Below are positions 10,455-20,431 of a stretch of 64,000 nt of DNA, piece after piece. The stretch comes from Urechidicola croceus (GTDB lineage: Bacteria > Bacteroidota > Bacteroidia > Flavobacteriales > Flavobacteriaceae): the NCBI GenBank assembly GCA_905181865.1, contig CAJIZG010000002.1, forward strand, positions 1 through 64,000, in the 5' to 3' direction. Each line of letters starts with the position of its first letter. Position 1 is the first letter of the stretch. The position numbers and the translations under genes were made by a program. The notes under the pieces were generated by a model. That model was not told the DNA's origin and did not search any database. It saw nothing but the letters and a program-made list of their open reading frames with translations.

Positions 10455-11291
10455 TTAATTTTCCATTAGGAATTTAATTGCTTCTGGAATCCATCCACTG
10501 TCCCAACGATGTTTTCTTTTGGGTTCATAAAGATAACGGTGAGGAATTTCCAATTCAACCATCAACTGATGTATTTTGGCACCACCTGGCCCCCGTTTTC
10601 CTTCAGTATTGTAATAGAACAGTCTTTCTTTGGCTCCTAAATCACTAAAGTTTTCTCTAAGTAAATTAGAAATTCTATAGTTTTCGAAATTCTCCTTAGT
10701 TCCAAAATTACGTCTTATTTTTTCTTCTAATTTAGCAGCCTCCAGATCTCCAGTGTCTACCCGTATGCCAATGTCCCAACCAACAGCTTTTTCAAAAATT
10801 TCAGGATTTCTTAGCAGCAAAGTAAAAGCACCCCAACCCGATTTGCTAAACCCAATCAATAATCTTCCATCTTTTGATTTTAAAGTAGGCAATATCCCAT
10901 CAATATATGGAATTACCGTTTTCAACAAATGACTTTCATCTTGCTTTTCATGATTGGTCGCATGATCTGCATACCAGGGCATAGATGTAAATTCTGGAGC
11001 AACACAAATCAGTTGATACTTATTATGATAATTGTATTTCAAGATTTCTAAAAGACCATCTCCAAATCTTCGGTTGTCATTTTCTATTACAGGAAGAATA
11101 TATAAGACTTTGTATTCCTTGTTTGAGTCGAAATTATCTGGAGTTAGAACACGTACTTTAGTATAATCAGCTTGAAATCTATTGTTAACGCGATAACGCA
11201 CAATTTTATTACTGTTCTCTTGAGACAACAAGATGGGAGTAGTCAAAATGATTACTAAAAATAATACGATGTAAACCTTAATTTTTTTCAT
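10455..11291 (-). CDS. Secreted esterase (alpha/beta-hydrolase, esterase D-like)
   Basis: Signal peptide; VRVLTPDNFDSNKEYKVLYILPVIE; nucleophile elbow GFSKSGWGAF; ORF track extends upstream into the IS, true start likely MKKIKVYIVLF at 11291. Confidence 0.75.
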   Translation of the reverse strand: MKKIKVYIVLFLVIILTTPILLSQENSNKIVRYRVNNRFQADYTKVRVLTPDNFDSNKEYKVLYILPVIENDNRRFGDGLLEILKYNYHNKYQLICVAPEFTSMPWYADHATNHEKQDESHLLKTVIPYIDGILPTLKSKDGRLLIGFSKSGWGAFTLLLRNPEIFEKAVGWDIGIRVDTGDLEAAKLEEKIRRNFGTKENFENYRISNLLRENFSDLGAKERLFYYNTEGKRGPGGAKIHQLMVELEIPHRYLYEPKRKHRWDSGWIPEAIKFLMEN

Positions 11292-11422
11292 CTTAAAATC
11301 GTTTAGAAACTTTTTTAATCGCATCTGGGACTTCGTCTGTATAACGTCAGCAAAAAGTGAACTAATTATCACTTTAATATAAGAGATAGGTTTTATTATT
11401 TTTACAAACCTTTAAATCTTAA

Positions 11423-11773
11423 ATGATGAAAAACAAGAAAAGTGCCAGTGCTTTAATTAGCGACTTAAAACGTAAGACAAGAAAAGCTTACAATTCAGAA
11501 GACAAAATCAGGATTATTATTGAAGGAATGCGTGGTGAAACGACCATTGCAGAATTGTGTCGAAAAGAAAGCATCCATCAAGCTAATTACTACAAATGGT
11601 CCAAAGATTTCATGGAAGCAGGAAAGCGCAGGCTAAATGGAGATACGATGCGAGAAGCTAACACATCGGAGGTTCACGAACTCAAAGGTGAGAATGGTAC
11701 TTTAAAAGAGTTGGTTGCAGAGCTTTCTCTAGAAGTTCGGTTTCTGAAAAAAAACTTACGTGGAGACGAGTAA
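11423..11773 (+). CDS. IS3-family transposase OrfA
   Basis: HTH protein with C-terminal coiled coil (ELKGENGTLKELVAELSLEVRFLKKNL). Confidence 0.93.
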   Translation: MMKNKKSASALISDLKRKTRKAYNSEDKIRIIIEGMRGETTIAELCRKESIHQANYYKWSKDFMEAGKRRLNGDTMREANTSEVHELKGENGTLKELVAELSLEVRFLKKNLRGDE

Positions 11774-11787
11774 AAAGAGAGAAGTAT

Positions 11788-12753
11788 ATGCACTATAGTC
11801 AATCAGAAAAGTACGAAATGATACAACTTGTTGAGCAGTCTGATCTTGGAATAAACCGAACACTCAAAGAGCTTAAAATCAATAAGACAACCTTTTATAA
11901 TTGGTATAATTTATATACCCAAAAAGGCTTTGAAGGTCTAGCTCGTAAGAAATCAGAGAGAGTTGGGACGTGGAATAAGATAAATATCGTCGATAGAGAC
12001 AAAGTAGTTGAAATTGCGTTAGAAAAGCCTGAGTTATCTTCTAGGGAGGTTGCTTGGCATATTACGGATAATTACAACTATTATATCAGCGAGTCAAGTG
12101 TCTATCGGATTTTAAAGGAAAATGGATTCATATCATCGCCTTCATTTAGAATAATGAGTGCTTCGGATAGTTTTCACGATAAAACAACTGCCGTGAATCA
12201 AATGTGGCAAACTGATTTTACTTATTTCAAAATATTTGGTTGGGGTTGGTATTATTTATCAACTATTTTGGATGATTACAGTCGTTACATTGTTACATGG
12301 AAGCTTTGTTCAACAATGAGAGCAGAAGATGTCACCAATACAATCGATGCAGCTATTGCATTTTCTGGAGTTAATGAAAAATCAATGCCTAGGTTGTTGT
12401 CAGATAATGGGTCTTGTTACATCTCACACGAGTTAGCAGACTATATCGGAGAGAAAAATATGAAACATATCAGAGGAAGACCATTACATCCTCAAACTCA
12501 GGGCAAAATTGAACGTTATCATAGATCAATGAAAAACATTGTAAAACTTGATAATTACTTTAGCCCTGGACAATTAGAAGAAAAAATGAAAGAATTTGTT
12601 CAGTATTACAATTATGAACGCTATCATGAATCTTTGAAAAATGTAACTCCAGCAGAAGTATATTTTGGAACAGCCGAAAGAAAATTAAGAAAACGCAAAA
12701 TGACAAAAAATAGCACTTTGAAAGCTAGAAAAAAACAGTATCAAAATTTTTAA
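11788..12753 (+). CDS. IS3-family transposase OrfB (DDE integrase core)
   Basis: NQMWQTDFTYFKIFGWGWYYLSTILDDYSRYIV; LLSDNGSCYIS; HPQTQGKIERYHRSMKN. Confidence 0.96.
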   Translation: MHYSQSEKYEMIQLVEQSDLGINRTLKELKINKTTFYNWYNLYTQKGFEGLARKKSERVGTWNKINIVDRDKVVEIALEKPELSSREVAWHITDNYNYYISESSVYRILKENGFISSPSFRIMSASDSFHDKTTAVNQMWQTDFTYFKIFGWGWYYLSTILDDYSRYIVTWKLCSTMRAEDVTNTIDAAIAFSGVNEKSMPRLLSDNGSCYISHELADYIGEKNMKHIRGRPLHPQTQGKIERYHRSMKNIVKLDNYFSPGQLEEKMKEFVQYYNYERYHESLKNVTPAEVYFGTAERKLRKRKMTKNSTLKARKKQYQNF

Positions 12754-12818
12754 CTAAATTAGCAGAAACCTCTCTTAAATTTTGAGCGAAAAAGTTCATT
12801 TTTATTTGACTACATACA

Positions 12819-13477
12819 GTCAAGAAAAAGTAATGGTACATGAAGCAACGGTTGCTGCTGATGGATTGTCAGTAAAACTATTAATTCATGGGATGAAATT
12901 AGGATTTATTCATCAATTAAAAGTAATGGATATAACGACTACAGCTGGCGAGTCACTTTTGCATAATACAGGTTATTATACCTTAAATGAAGTGCCAGGA
13001 GGTGTATTGAAATCCCCACAAATGCATAAGATGTCGAAGACTGGCAATATTATTGATCAACCGAAAAGAACAAATGAAATGCCCTTAAATTGGTCGAATG
13101 GGCCAAAGTTAAAATTTGATATTGGGACGGTTCCCGGATTGAAGTTTGATTTTAAAGAAATTAAGGTAAAACGCAGACAAAGAATTCAATTTACGTTGAA
13201 TAATAATGATGATATGTTACACAATCTGGTGATCATAAAACCAGGTGCAGAAAATGCAGATAAAGTTGGACAAATGGCATTAGAACTAGGTTTGGATGGT
13301 CCTGATATGAATTTTGTTCCAGCTTCTGATTTAGTACTTTTCCATACAGGCATTGTACAGCCAGAAACTTCTGAAACTATTTATTTTAGTGCACCAAAAG
13401 AGCCAGGAGAATATTGGGTTTTATGTACGTTTCCAGGCCACTCGTATACCATGAGAGCAAAGTTAATTGTGGAATAA
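12819..13477 (+). pseudogene. 3' fragment of a large PVC-type dehydrogenase/azurin-domain gene, 5' part missing at the IS end
   Basis: IHQLKVMDITTTAGESLLHNTGYYTLNEVP followed by plastocyanin/azurin-like MLHNLVIIKPGAENADKVG...CTFPGHSYTMRAKLIVE; ORF only opens inside the IS right end. Confidence 0.8.
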
Positions 13478-13614
13478 CATAAAACGGATAAAACAACTTA
13501 AATGTTGGTTTATTCCGGAACTGAGTCCAGATAAACCGGCTATATGTTCAGATATAACACGTTGTATACCATTATAAATACCTTGAAAATTGTAATATTA
13601 TTAAAAAATACAAT

Positions 13615-15072
13615 ATGAAAATATTCAAAATGGAATCAAGTAAACATGTTATTCTATGTACGATTTTTTTGTCTGCGCTAACTCTTTTTTCGTGTTCCAC
13701 TGAAGAGCCTTCGCGTCCTAATATTTTATTCATCGCAGCGGATGATTTAAATACGGATATTGGATGCTATGGAAATAATCAGGTAAAAACACCTAATCTT
13801 GACCGACTTGCAAAAATGGGTGTTCGTTTTGATAATGCCTATGCCCAACAAGCACTTTGTGGTCCCAGTAGAGCCAGTATCATGAGTGGGTTAAGGCCAA
13901 ATACAACGGGATTTGTAAGGCTTAATGATAACTTGCGAAAGCTAAAGCCTGATATTATAACTCTCGGACAATTTTTTCAAAACAAGGGGTATTATTCAGG
14001 ACGAGTAGGTAAAATATATCATTATGGAAATCCAAGTGAAATAGGTACTGATGGACACGATGATCCCCTTACATGGCAAGAAAGATATAATCCAGTTGGT
14101 ATCGATAAAATCCATGAAGACAGCATCATTCGTTTTCCCGGTGGAAAAACCGGAATAAAAGGAAATTTAGGAATATCTATGTCCTACTGGGATCCGATTA
14201 GTGATGACAGTGATCATACGGATGGAATGGTTACTGATAGAGCAATTGAAATGATGAAAAGAAATAAAGAGAAACCCTTTTTCATTGCAGCCGGATTTTT
14301 TAACCCTCATTGCCCTTATGTAGCTCCCAAGAAATATTTCGATTTGTATCCTTTGGAAGAAATAACCATGCCGGATCTTGATGAAGCCAAACGTGATTTG
14401 GAGGATGTACCAGCAATGGCTGTGCAAAGAGATACGAAAAACTACCCCTATTATTTCGATGGAATAACCGTAGATGAAGCTAGAAAATGCAAACAAGCTT
14501 ATTATGCCAGTGTCTCATTTGTAGATGCTCAAGTGGGTAAACTATTAGATGCACTGGAAGAAAACAAGCTTCTTGAGAATACAATTGTAATGTTCTGGTC
14601 TGATCATGGGTACTTTTTAGGAGAAAAAGGCTTATGGTACAAACGAAAAAACTTTGAACGATCGGTGAGAGTCCCACTAATAATAGCTGGCCACGGAGTG
14701 AGTGAACGTAATAAGATTGTTAATCAGCCTGTTGAATTGGTGGATTTATATCCCACATTGGTAGATTTGTCAGGAAATCAAGTTCCTAAAGAATTAGATG
14801 GGAAAAGTTTACTTCCATTCCTGAAAAATTTAGACTACAATTGGGATAAACCAGCTATATCCCAGGTGCATCACGCTACAAATGCGCAAGGATATACCAT
14901 TCGCACCAAACGATGGAGGTATACAGAATGGAACGGTGGAGAGGCTGGTTATGAATTATATGATCATGAAAATGACCCAGATGAAATAGTTAATCTAGCC
15001 AATAATCCTGCTTATGTAAGCATTGAAAAGAAGTTGAGAGCAGAACTCCGACCGTATACAAAATATGATTAA
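13615..15072 (+). CDS. S1-family sulfatase (iduronate-2-sulfatase-like), lipoprotein
   Basis: LTLFSCSTEEPSRPNILFIAADDLNTDIGCYG; QALCGPSRASIMSGLRPNTTG; WSDHGYFLGEKGLWYKRKNFERSVRVPLII. Confidence 0.94.
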   Translation: MKIFKMESSKHVILCTIFLSALTLFSCSTEEPSRPNILFIAADDLNTDIGCYGNNQVKTPNLDRLAKMGVRFDNAYAQQALCGPSRASIMSGLRPNTTGFVRLNDNLRKLKPDIITLGQFFQNKGYYSGRVGKIYHYGNPSEIGTDGHDDPLTWQERYNPVGIDKIHEDSIIRFPGGKTGIKGNLGISMSYWDPISDDSDHTDGMVTDRAIEMMKRNKEKPFFIAAGFFNPHCPYVAPKKYFDLYPLEEITMPDLDEAKRDLEDVPAMAVQRDTKNYPYYFDGITVDEARKCKQAYYASVSFVDAQVGKLLDALEENKLLENTIVMFWSDHGYFLGEKGLWYKRKNFERSVRVPLIIAGHGVSERNKIVNQPVELVDLYPTLVDLSGNQVPKELDGKSLLPFLKNLDYNWDKPAISQVHHATNAQGYTIRTKRWRYTEWNGGEAGYELYDHENDPDEIVNLANNPAYVSIEKKLRAELRPYTKYD

Positions 15073-15192
15073 TTGTAACTGATAAACGCATTCATATATT
15101 TCTTGATTTTGACTATTGTCATTTTTAGTAGAAAAGGGTTTGAACGTAAAAAACGTTTTGATAAAATCAGTGAATTATCTAAAATAAATTGA

Positions 15193-15332
15193 TGGCACAC
15201 AACATTTTGTATAAGTAATGGCAGGGAAATTGCTTAATATCAAGATTAACACCCACTCAAATGGCGTAGCGGTTCGATAGGAAAATACTACTCAATCTGC
15301 CACTACTCATACAATTTTCCGTTGTAAACAGG
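15193..15332. repeat. Imperfect long inverted repeat (about 30-nt arms, about 75-nt loop region), possible structured/mobile intergenic element
   Basis: tggcacacaacattttgtataagtaatggc ... gccactactcatacaattttccgttgtaaacaggc; arms pair as ACAAC..TTGTATrAGTArTGGC. Confidence 0.6.
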
Positions 15333-15374
15333 CATGACCCGTCCTGAAATAGGCATGCACTAAACCACAAGTAT

Positions 15375-15647
15375 ATGTATAAAAATGACAGAGTAACTTT
15401 ACTATTATTTATGTCAACTTTAGGATTTTCTCAAAAAAAAATGGGTGGAAATGTTCCAACATCAGAAAATGAAATAAAATTAATTGATAGTAATTTTATG
15501 TTAGCAAATATTCAACTGAAACTAAAAACTATAAATAATAGAGAAAATTCAAGTGACTCTATAAAAAACACTAAAAACAATCCTTTAATTGACCAAATAA
15601 ATAAGTTGGAACTTAAATATTTGAATTTAAAAGCGAAGGAATTATAA
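15375..15647 (+). CDS. Short hypothetical protein with signal-peptide-like N terminus
   Basis: VTLLLFMSTLGFSQKKMGG; no recognisable domain. Confidence 0.35.
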   Translation: MYKNDRVTLLLFMSTLGFSQKKMGGNVPTSENEIKLIDSNFMLANIQLKLKTINNRENSSDSIKNTKNNPLIDQINKLELKYLNLKAKEL

Positions 15648-15933
15648 AATAGTTTTACAAAAAAAAATTTGGCTAAACTGAAAACTAAAGAGCAAGTTTT
15701 TAAGGCGTATATCAAATATTTTAAATGAAAGATTACGTATAGCTCAAGAATTGCAGACTTCTAGGTCTAATTAAAAGGGGAGTTCTGACTATCGAAGAGA
15801 CAACTAAATCAAGAGTAAAACATTTAATGTCTGAAAAATTTAAAAATTCGGCTCGTGCATAATCCGAAAGTAATTTTATAATTTGCACGCTACTATTTAT
15901 ATACAGAGACGTTAATTGTAATTAGAGAAAAAA

Positions 15934-16389
15934 ATGAAAATAGAATTAATAACTAAAAAGAGTGATTTATTAAAAAAAGGAGTTAGCTACATATGGAAAC
16001 ACTGGGGAAGTGATTCGAATTTTAACTTTTATAAAGATTGTATTGAAAATTCAATTTCTGGTACAGAATCTCTACCGAAATTTTATTTAATGCTGGATGA
16101 AGATAAAATTATTGGATGTTACGCCTTATTAACGAATGACATAATCAGCAGACAAGATTTAATGCCTTGGTTTGCCTGCCTATATGTCGAAGAAAATTAC
16201 AGGAATCAGGGATTAGCGGAAGAATTGATAAGCCACGGACTTAAGGAATCTCAAAAAAAAGGATTTAATACGTTATATCTTTCCACGGATTTAAACGGTT
16301 TCTATGAAAAAAAAGGCTGGAACTATTATTCAAAAGGATATGGAGTTTTTGGAGATGAAATAAAAATATATTCTACAAAAACGAATTAA
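15934..16389 (+). CDS. GNAT-family N-acetyltransferase
   Basis: CLYVEENYRNQGLAEELISHGLKESQKKGFNTLYLSTDLNGFYEKKGW. Confidence 0.88.
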   Translation: MKIELITKKSDLLKKGVSYIWKHWGSDSNFNFYKDCIENSISGTESLPKFYLMLDEDKIIGCYALLTNDIISRQDLMPWFACLYVEENYRNQGLAEELISHGLKESQKKGFNTLYLSTDLNGFYEKKGWNYYSKGYGVFGDEIKIYSTKTN

Positions 16390-17297
16390 AAATTACAGCT
16401 AATACCATATAAAATTAATTACTGGCTTTTAACTTATTTATGAAAGTCGAAACGGACTTTCTTGATTCGTATGTTATATAGTAAATTAGTCGCTTAAAAC
16501 ACGCGCCGAACCTTATCAGTCACGTATGATAAAGTTGATATTCAAAAAAAATCTTTGGAGTTTTTAAAATATTTCGGTCCTCTTACTTCGTATTTATAAA
16601 ATTGTATCTTGACAATGCTAACAAATACTAATAACAGCAGTGCATATAAAAAACGACTCGAAAAGCAACTTTCTACATACGCAAAGGTTATATACAAACT
16701 GAAAACCGAACTTAGTATTAAAATTAAATATAATATTATTAAAAAAAGTAACTTTACTATTAGTACTATTATTTATTTCAACTTTAGGGTTTTCTCAGAA
16801 TAAATAAGGTGGAAGTGACCCAATATCTGGAATTGATATAATAATTAAAAGGAATCCAGGCAGTAAACTGATAATAACCTTTTGCTTCCATAAACACCAA
16901 ACACGTCTTTACGTATGTCAACTCCAAAATTTGCTTATATGTATTTATAAGAACTGATTTATGAAAGTATAACCTACTTATACTCACAACAACACTTCGA
17001 CTTTGCAGAGTGCATCGTTTAAAACGTGATCTAGGTCTCACAGAACTGAATGTGATTTTTAGTAGAAAAGAGAGCCAATTATCAATGTTGTCGAAGTCAA
17101 TGCTTCACCGTGTATAGTAACCTTAATTCTCTCTTTTATTCTTTCTGATTAGATATCAAATTTATTAAAATATAAACTTAAGGGGTATATGGAAAATTGC
17201 CCAAAAGGCTAACTTTCCATATACGCATATGTTGTGCGAAATTTTGAGCAACATTATTCTTCCATTTAATGTTTTTAGAAATTTATTAATTATTTTT

Positions 17298-17350
17298 TAG
17301 ACGTAATCGTTTAATAAATACTACATTTGCTTGATAAACGATAACGTCTA
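17298..17350. promoter_or_regulatory. Inverted repeat flanking a Bacteroidota -7-like element; likely TetR operator/promoter
   Basis: TAGACGTAATCGTTTA (17298..17313) and TAAACGATAACGTCTA (17335..17350) are inverted with one mismatch in 16; TACATTTG (TAnnTTTG) at 17322..17329 lies between; TetR gene starts at 17356. Confidence 0.65.
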
Positions 17351-17355
17351 ATAGT

Positions 17356-17907
17356 ATGCCGAAAATAGTTGCACAAAAAAAAGATTGGATTGAACTTGGT
17401 TATAAACTATTCTCTGAAACAGGAATTTCAGGGATAGTGATTGAAAAGATGTCAAAAATTTTGAACTGTAATAAGTCAAGTTTTTATTGGCATTTTAAAG
17501 CAAAAAAAGAGTTTATTCAACAACTGACAAATTTTTGGGTAGATAATGAAACAGAAAAAATAATTAAACTGACAAGTTTTGAAAAAAGCGCTTCTAAAAA
17601 ATTAAAATTGCTACTAGAGGTTAGTTACAAAAAGATGCCTTATTTAGATTTCGTGTTTTATTTAAAAAGGTATGCTCTTAAAGAGAATAAAATATCTAAA
17701 ATTATTGATAATATTGATAATCACAGAATTGAATATGTTAACTGCTTATTGAAAGAAATTGGTTATTCAAACAGAGATGCCAAAATCAAAGCATCTTTAT
17801 TATACAAACACTTAATCGGATATCACGAAATGATGAGATATAAAGAACAAAATGAAAATTATTTGATGGAAGTAAAAAAGGAAATCAACCAATTTATTAA
17901 TTATTAA
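17356..17907 (+). CDS. TetR/AcrR-family transcriptional regulator
   Basis: N-terminal HTH: ELGYKLFSETGISGIVIEKMSKILNCNKSSFYWHFKAKKEFIQQL. Confidence 0.88.
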   Translation: MPKIVAQKKDWIELGYKLFSETGISGIVIEKMSKILNCNKSSFYWHFKAKKEFIQQLTNFWVDNETEKIIKLTSFEKSASKKLKLLLEVSYKKMPYLDFVFYLKRYALKENKISKIIDNIDNHRIEYVNCLLKEIGYSNRDAKIKASLLYKHLIGYHEMMRYKEQNENYLMEVKKEINQFINY

Positions 17908-17910
17908 AAT

Positions 17911-18726
17911 ATGAAAAAGAAAGTTGTAGCCTTCATTTCCAAAATAGCGCCTAATGCTGTGGTAAATTATGTATACAGGCAACTTATAAACCCACAAATT
18001 AGAAAGCTTCGTGAATCTGAATTAGGAATACTTAATAAATCTAAAAAAAAGATATTTGAATTTAGAGACTTTAAAATTCAAACTTATAAATGGGAAGGCG
18101 GAAAAGAGAAAATATTACTAATACACGGTTGGGAAGGTCAAGCAGCGAATTTTTCTAAAATTATTGAAGAACTTATCAAGCGTAACTTTTCAGTTTACGC
18201 ATTCGATGGACCATCTCACGGATTTAGCAGTAGAGGAAAAACAAGTTTATTTGAGTTTACTGAATTAGTAGGTGTATTAATAGAAAAGTATGAGGTTTCC
18301 CAATTAATTAGTCACTCATTTGGCGGAGTAGTAACTACATATTCACTTTTCAATAATGATTTAAGCATTGACAAATATGCATTATTAACCACACCTGATA
18401 AATTTTCAGAAAGGATTAATGATGTCTGTGAAAGTAATGGAATAACAAATAAAGTAAAATATAAATTAATTAATCACATAGAAAAAGAACTTAATATTAA
18501 AGTATCAAGTATTAATGTTAGTGACTTTGTGAAAAAGATTGATGTTAACAAAGCAATAATCATTCACGATAGATATGATAAAGTAATTCCAATAGAGCAG
18601 TCTAAAAACGTTTATGCAAATTGGAAAGCTTGCAAGTTTATTGAAGTTGAAAAGACAGGTCATTTTGGAATTTTAAAAAACGATTCAGTTATTAACTTGG
18701 TTATAGAATTTTTTCAAAAACAGTAA
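17911..18726 (+). CDS. Alpha/beta hydrolase
   Basis: ILLIHGWEGQAANFSKIIEEL; SHSFGGVVTTYSLF; IIHDRYDKVIPIEQSKNVYANW; KTGHFGIL. Confidence 0.88.
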   Translation: MKKKVVAFISKIAPNAVVNYVYRQLINPQIRKLRESELGILNKSKKKIFEFRDFKIQTYKWEGGKEKILLIHGWEGQAANFSKIIEELIKRNFSVYAFDGPSHGFSSRGKTSLFEFTELVGVLIEKYEVSQLISHSFGGVVTTYSLFNNDLSIDKYALLTTPDKFSERINDVCESNGITNKVKYKLINHIEKELNIKVSSINVSDFVKKIDVNKAIIIHDRYDKVIPIEQSKNVYANWKACKFIEVEKTGHFGILKNDSVINLVIEFFQKQ

Positions 18727-19092
18727 TTATGAGTGCCAAATATATTTGGGAATTTGGTTCATTAATTTTTATTTTTTTATTACTTAAAAAGTTTTGAATC
18801 GTCTCAAAGTTAGTGAACATTGGCCGTATGGAATTTTATACCAACCATTTTGTCTATTACAGCTAGAATTACCAAAGGAATCTTTAGAATTCTTAATTGA
18901 AAACAATAGCAATACTTCACTTTATGGTACATTGGCTCTGAGGTAAAACAAAAAACATAAAAGAGTACTTCGACTAAATGATGCTTCGGATAATAGATTT
19001 CGAGAACGTTACAATCGACTTAGGATAAAAATACTATTTCATCGTATAAATCTTGTTTTGGTATGCTTGGTTGTATCGAAGAATTGTTCTTT

Positions 19093-19638
19093 TTATAGCG
19101 GAATATTAGTCTTAGCATTTTTCAATAAAAAGGCAATAAGAACTCCAGAGATGGCTCCAAAAAGATGTCCTTCCCAGGAGATATAACTTTTTATAGATGG
19201 GAATATTCCCCAAATTAATCCACCATACACAATACCAACAGCTATTGATATGCCTATTGGAATGTATTTTTTCTCTAATATTCCATGAACAATTAGAAAA
19301 GCTACAAGACCGTATATTAGGCCACTAGCGCCAATGTGATTTGCATCTCGTCCAAAGATCCAAACAAGTAGCCCGCCTGCGATGGTAACAAATAAAAAGA
19401 CAGCCACTGTTTTCGTGGGGTAGATGGTATTTAGCACTATTAGCAGTGTAATTAAAGGAACTGTGTTGGATAGTAAGTGTCTAATTCCACCATGTAAAAA
19501 AGGTGCAGTAAAAACGCCAATAAGTCCACTTGTAGTTCGCGGTACAATTCCAAATTTTGTGATAGGAATAAAAAGGCCGATAAAATAAACAGCATAAAGC
19601 AATGCTGCGAATTGAAGGATATTTTTAGTTGAAATCAT
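19093..19638 (-). CDS. Rhomboid-family intramembrane serine protease
   Basis: HGGIRHLLSNTVPLITLLIVL; HIGASGLIYGLVAFLIVHG (catalytic GxSG); SWEGHLFGAISGVLIAFLL. Confidence 0.88.
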   Translation of the reverse strand: MISTKNILQFAALLYAVYFIGLFIPITKFGIVPRTTSGLIGVFTAPFLHGGIRHLLSNTVPLITLLIVLNTIYPTKTVAVFLFVTIAGGLLVWIFGRDANHIGASGLIYGLVAFLIVHGILEKKYIPIGISIAVGIVYGGLIWGIFPSIKSYISWEGHLFGAISGVLIAFLLKNAKTNIPL

Positions 19639-19641
19639 GAT

Positions 19642-20421
19642 TTAAATGTTTTTCCCGCAGGTTGGACAACAGTCTTTATTTTTTGCTTTTTTACCTTTTT
19701 TTGATTTCTTTTCATCCTGAATTTTTTCAATGAAAGCTGAACTAATGATTCCCGTTGGAAGTGCTACAAAGCCAATTCCTATCAAAGCAATAATACCACT
19801 TAAAATTTTACCTAAAGCGGTAACGGGATATACATCTCCGTAACCTACTGTAGTTAAGGTTGCAACTGCCCACCAAACGGCATCGCCAATACTTGCAAAT
19901 TTTTCTGGTTGTGCATCATGTTCTATATAATACATAAGTGTAGAGGACAAAATCATCAATACAAAAGTTACAAAGACGGTGATGGAAAGCTCTGCTTTTG
20001 TTTCTTTAAAAATATATTGTATTGTTTTCAGTGATTTCGAATACCGACTAAGTTTGAAAATTCGGAGCAGTCTAAATAAACGAAGAATACGAACAATTCT
20101 TAAATCGAAAGGAAAAATAAAAGGCAGATAAAAAGGAATAATTGCGATTAAATCAATAATTCCTAAGGTAGAAAACGCAAAATTAATTCGTTCTTTTTTG
20201 TCTTCTTTCGTTTTGTCAGAAACCCAAATTCGAATTAAATATTCTAAAGTGAAGATCGCAACCGAAAAGATTTCAAAAGCATAAAAGAAGGGACCATAAT
20301 TATCATTTAATTCTTTATAAGACTCAAGAATTAAAGTCACTACATTTAAAACAATAAGGACATAAATGAATTTTATAAAGTACTTGTTATAATTTATAAA
20401 ATCTCTTACTTTTTTTTTCAT
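19642..20421 (-). CDS. Voltage-gated-like potassium channel
   Basis: DLRIVRILRLFRLLRIFKLSRYS S4-like segment; WWAVATLTTVGYGDVYPVT selectivity filter; C-terminal CCPTCGKNI. Confidence 0.93.
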   Translation of the reverse strand: MKKKVRDFINYNKYFIKFIYVLIVLNVVTLILESYKELNDNYGPFFYAFEIFSVAIFTLEYLIRIWVSDKTKEDKKERINFAFSTLGIIDLIAIIPFYLPFIFPFDLRIVRILRLFRLLRIFKLSRYSKSLKTIQYIFKETKAELSITVFVTFVLMILSSTLMYYIEHDAQPEKFASIGDAVWWAVATLTTVGYGDVYPVTALGKILSGIIALIGIGFVALPTGIISSAFIEKIQDEKKSKKGKKAKNKDCCPTCGKNI

Positions 20422-20431
20422 CTTATTTATT

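Larger units (their letters stand above)
11338..12818 (+). mobile_element. IS3-family insertion sequence, copy 1 (1481 bp)
   Basis: Terminal inverted repeats TGTATAACGTCAGCAAAAAGTGAAC / revcomp of right end TGTATGTAGTCAAATAAAAATGAAC; same element at 38311..39791 and 58728..60208; GTC on both sides could be a 3-bp target duplication. Confidence 0.95.

Noticed and set aside
13495-13517. Hairpin CGGATAAAACAAC...GTTGGTTTATTCCG after the azurin fragment as a terminator
   Set aside because: Imperfect stem and no following T tract; left out as too weak.
16609-17041. Short ORFs 16609..16803 (+) and 16784..17041 (-)
   Set aside because: No domain, AT-rich, overlapping each other and a decayed duplicate; not supportable as genes.
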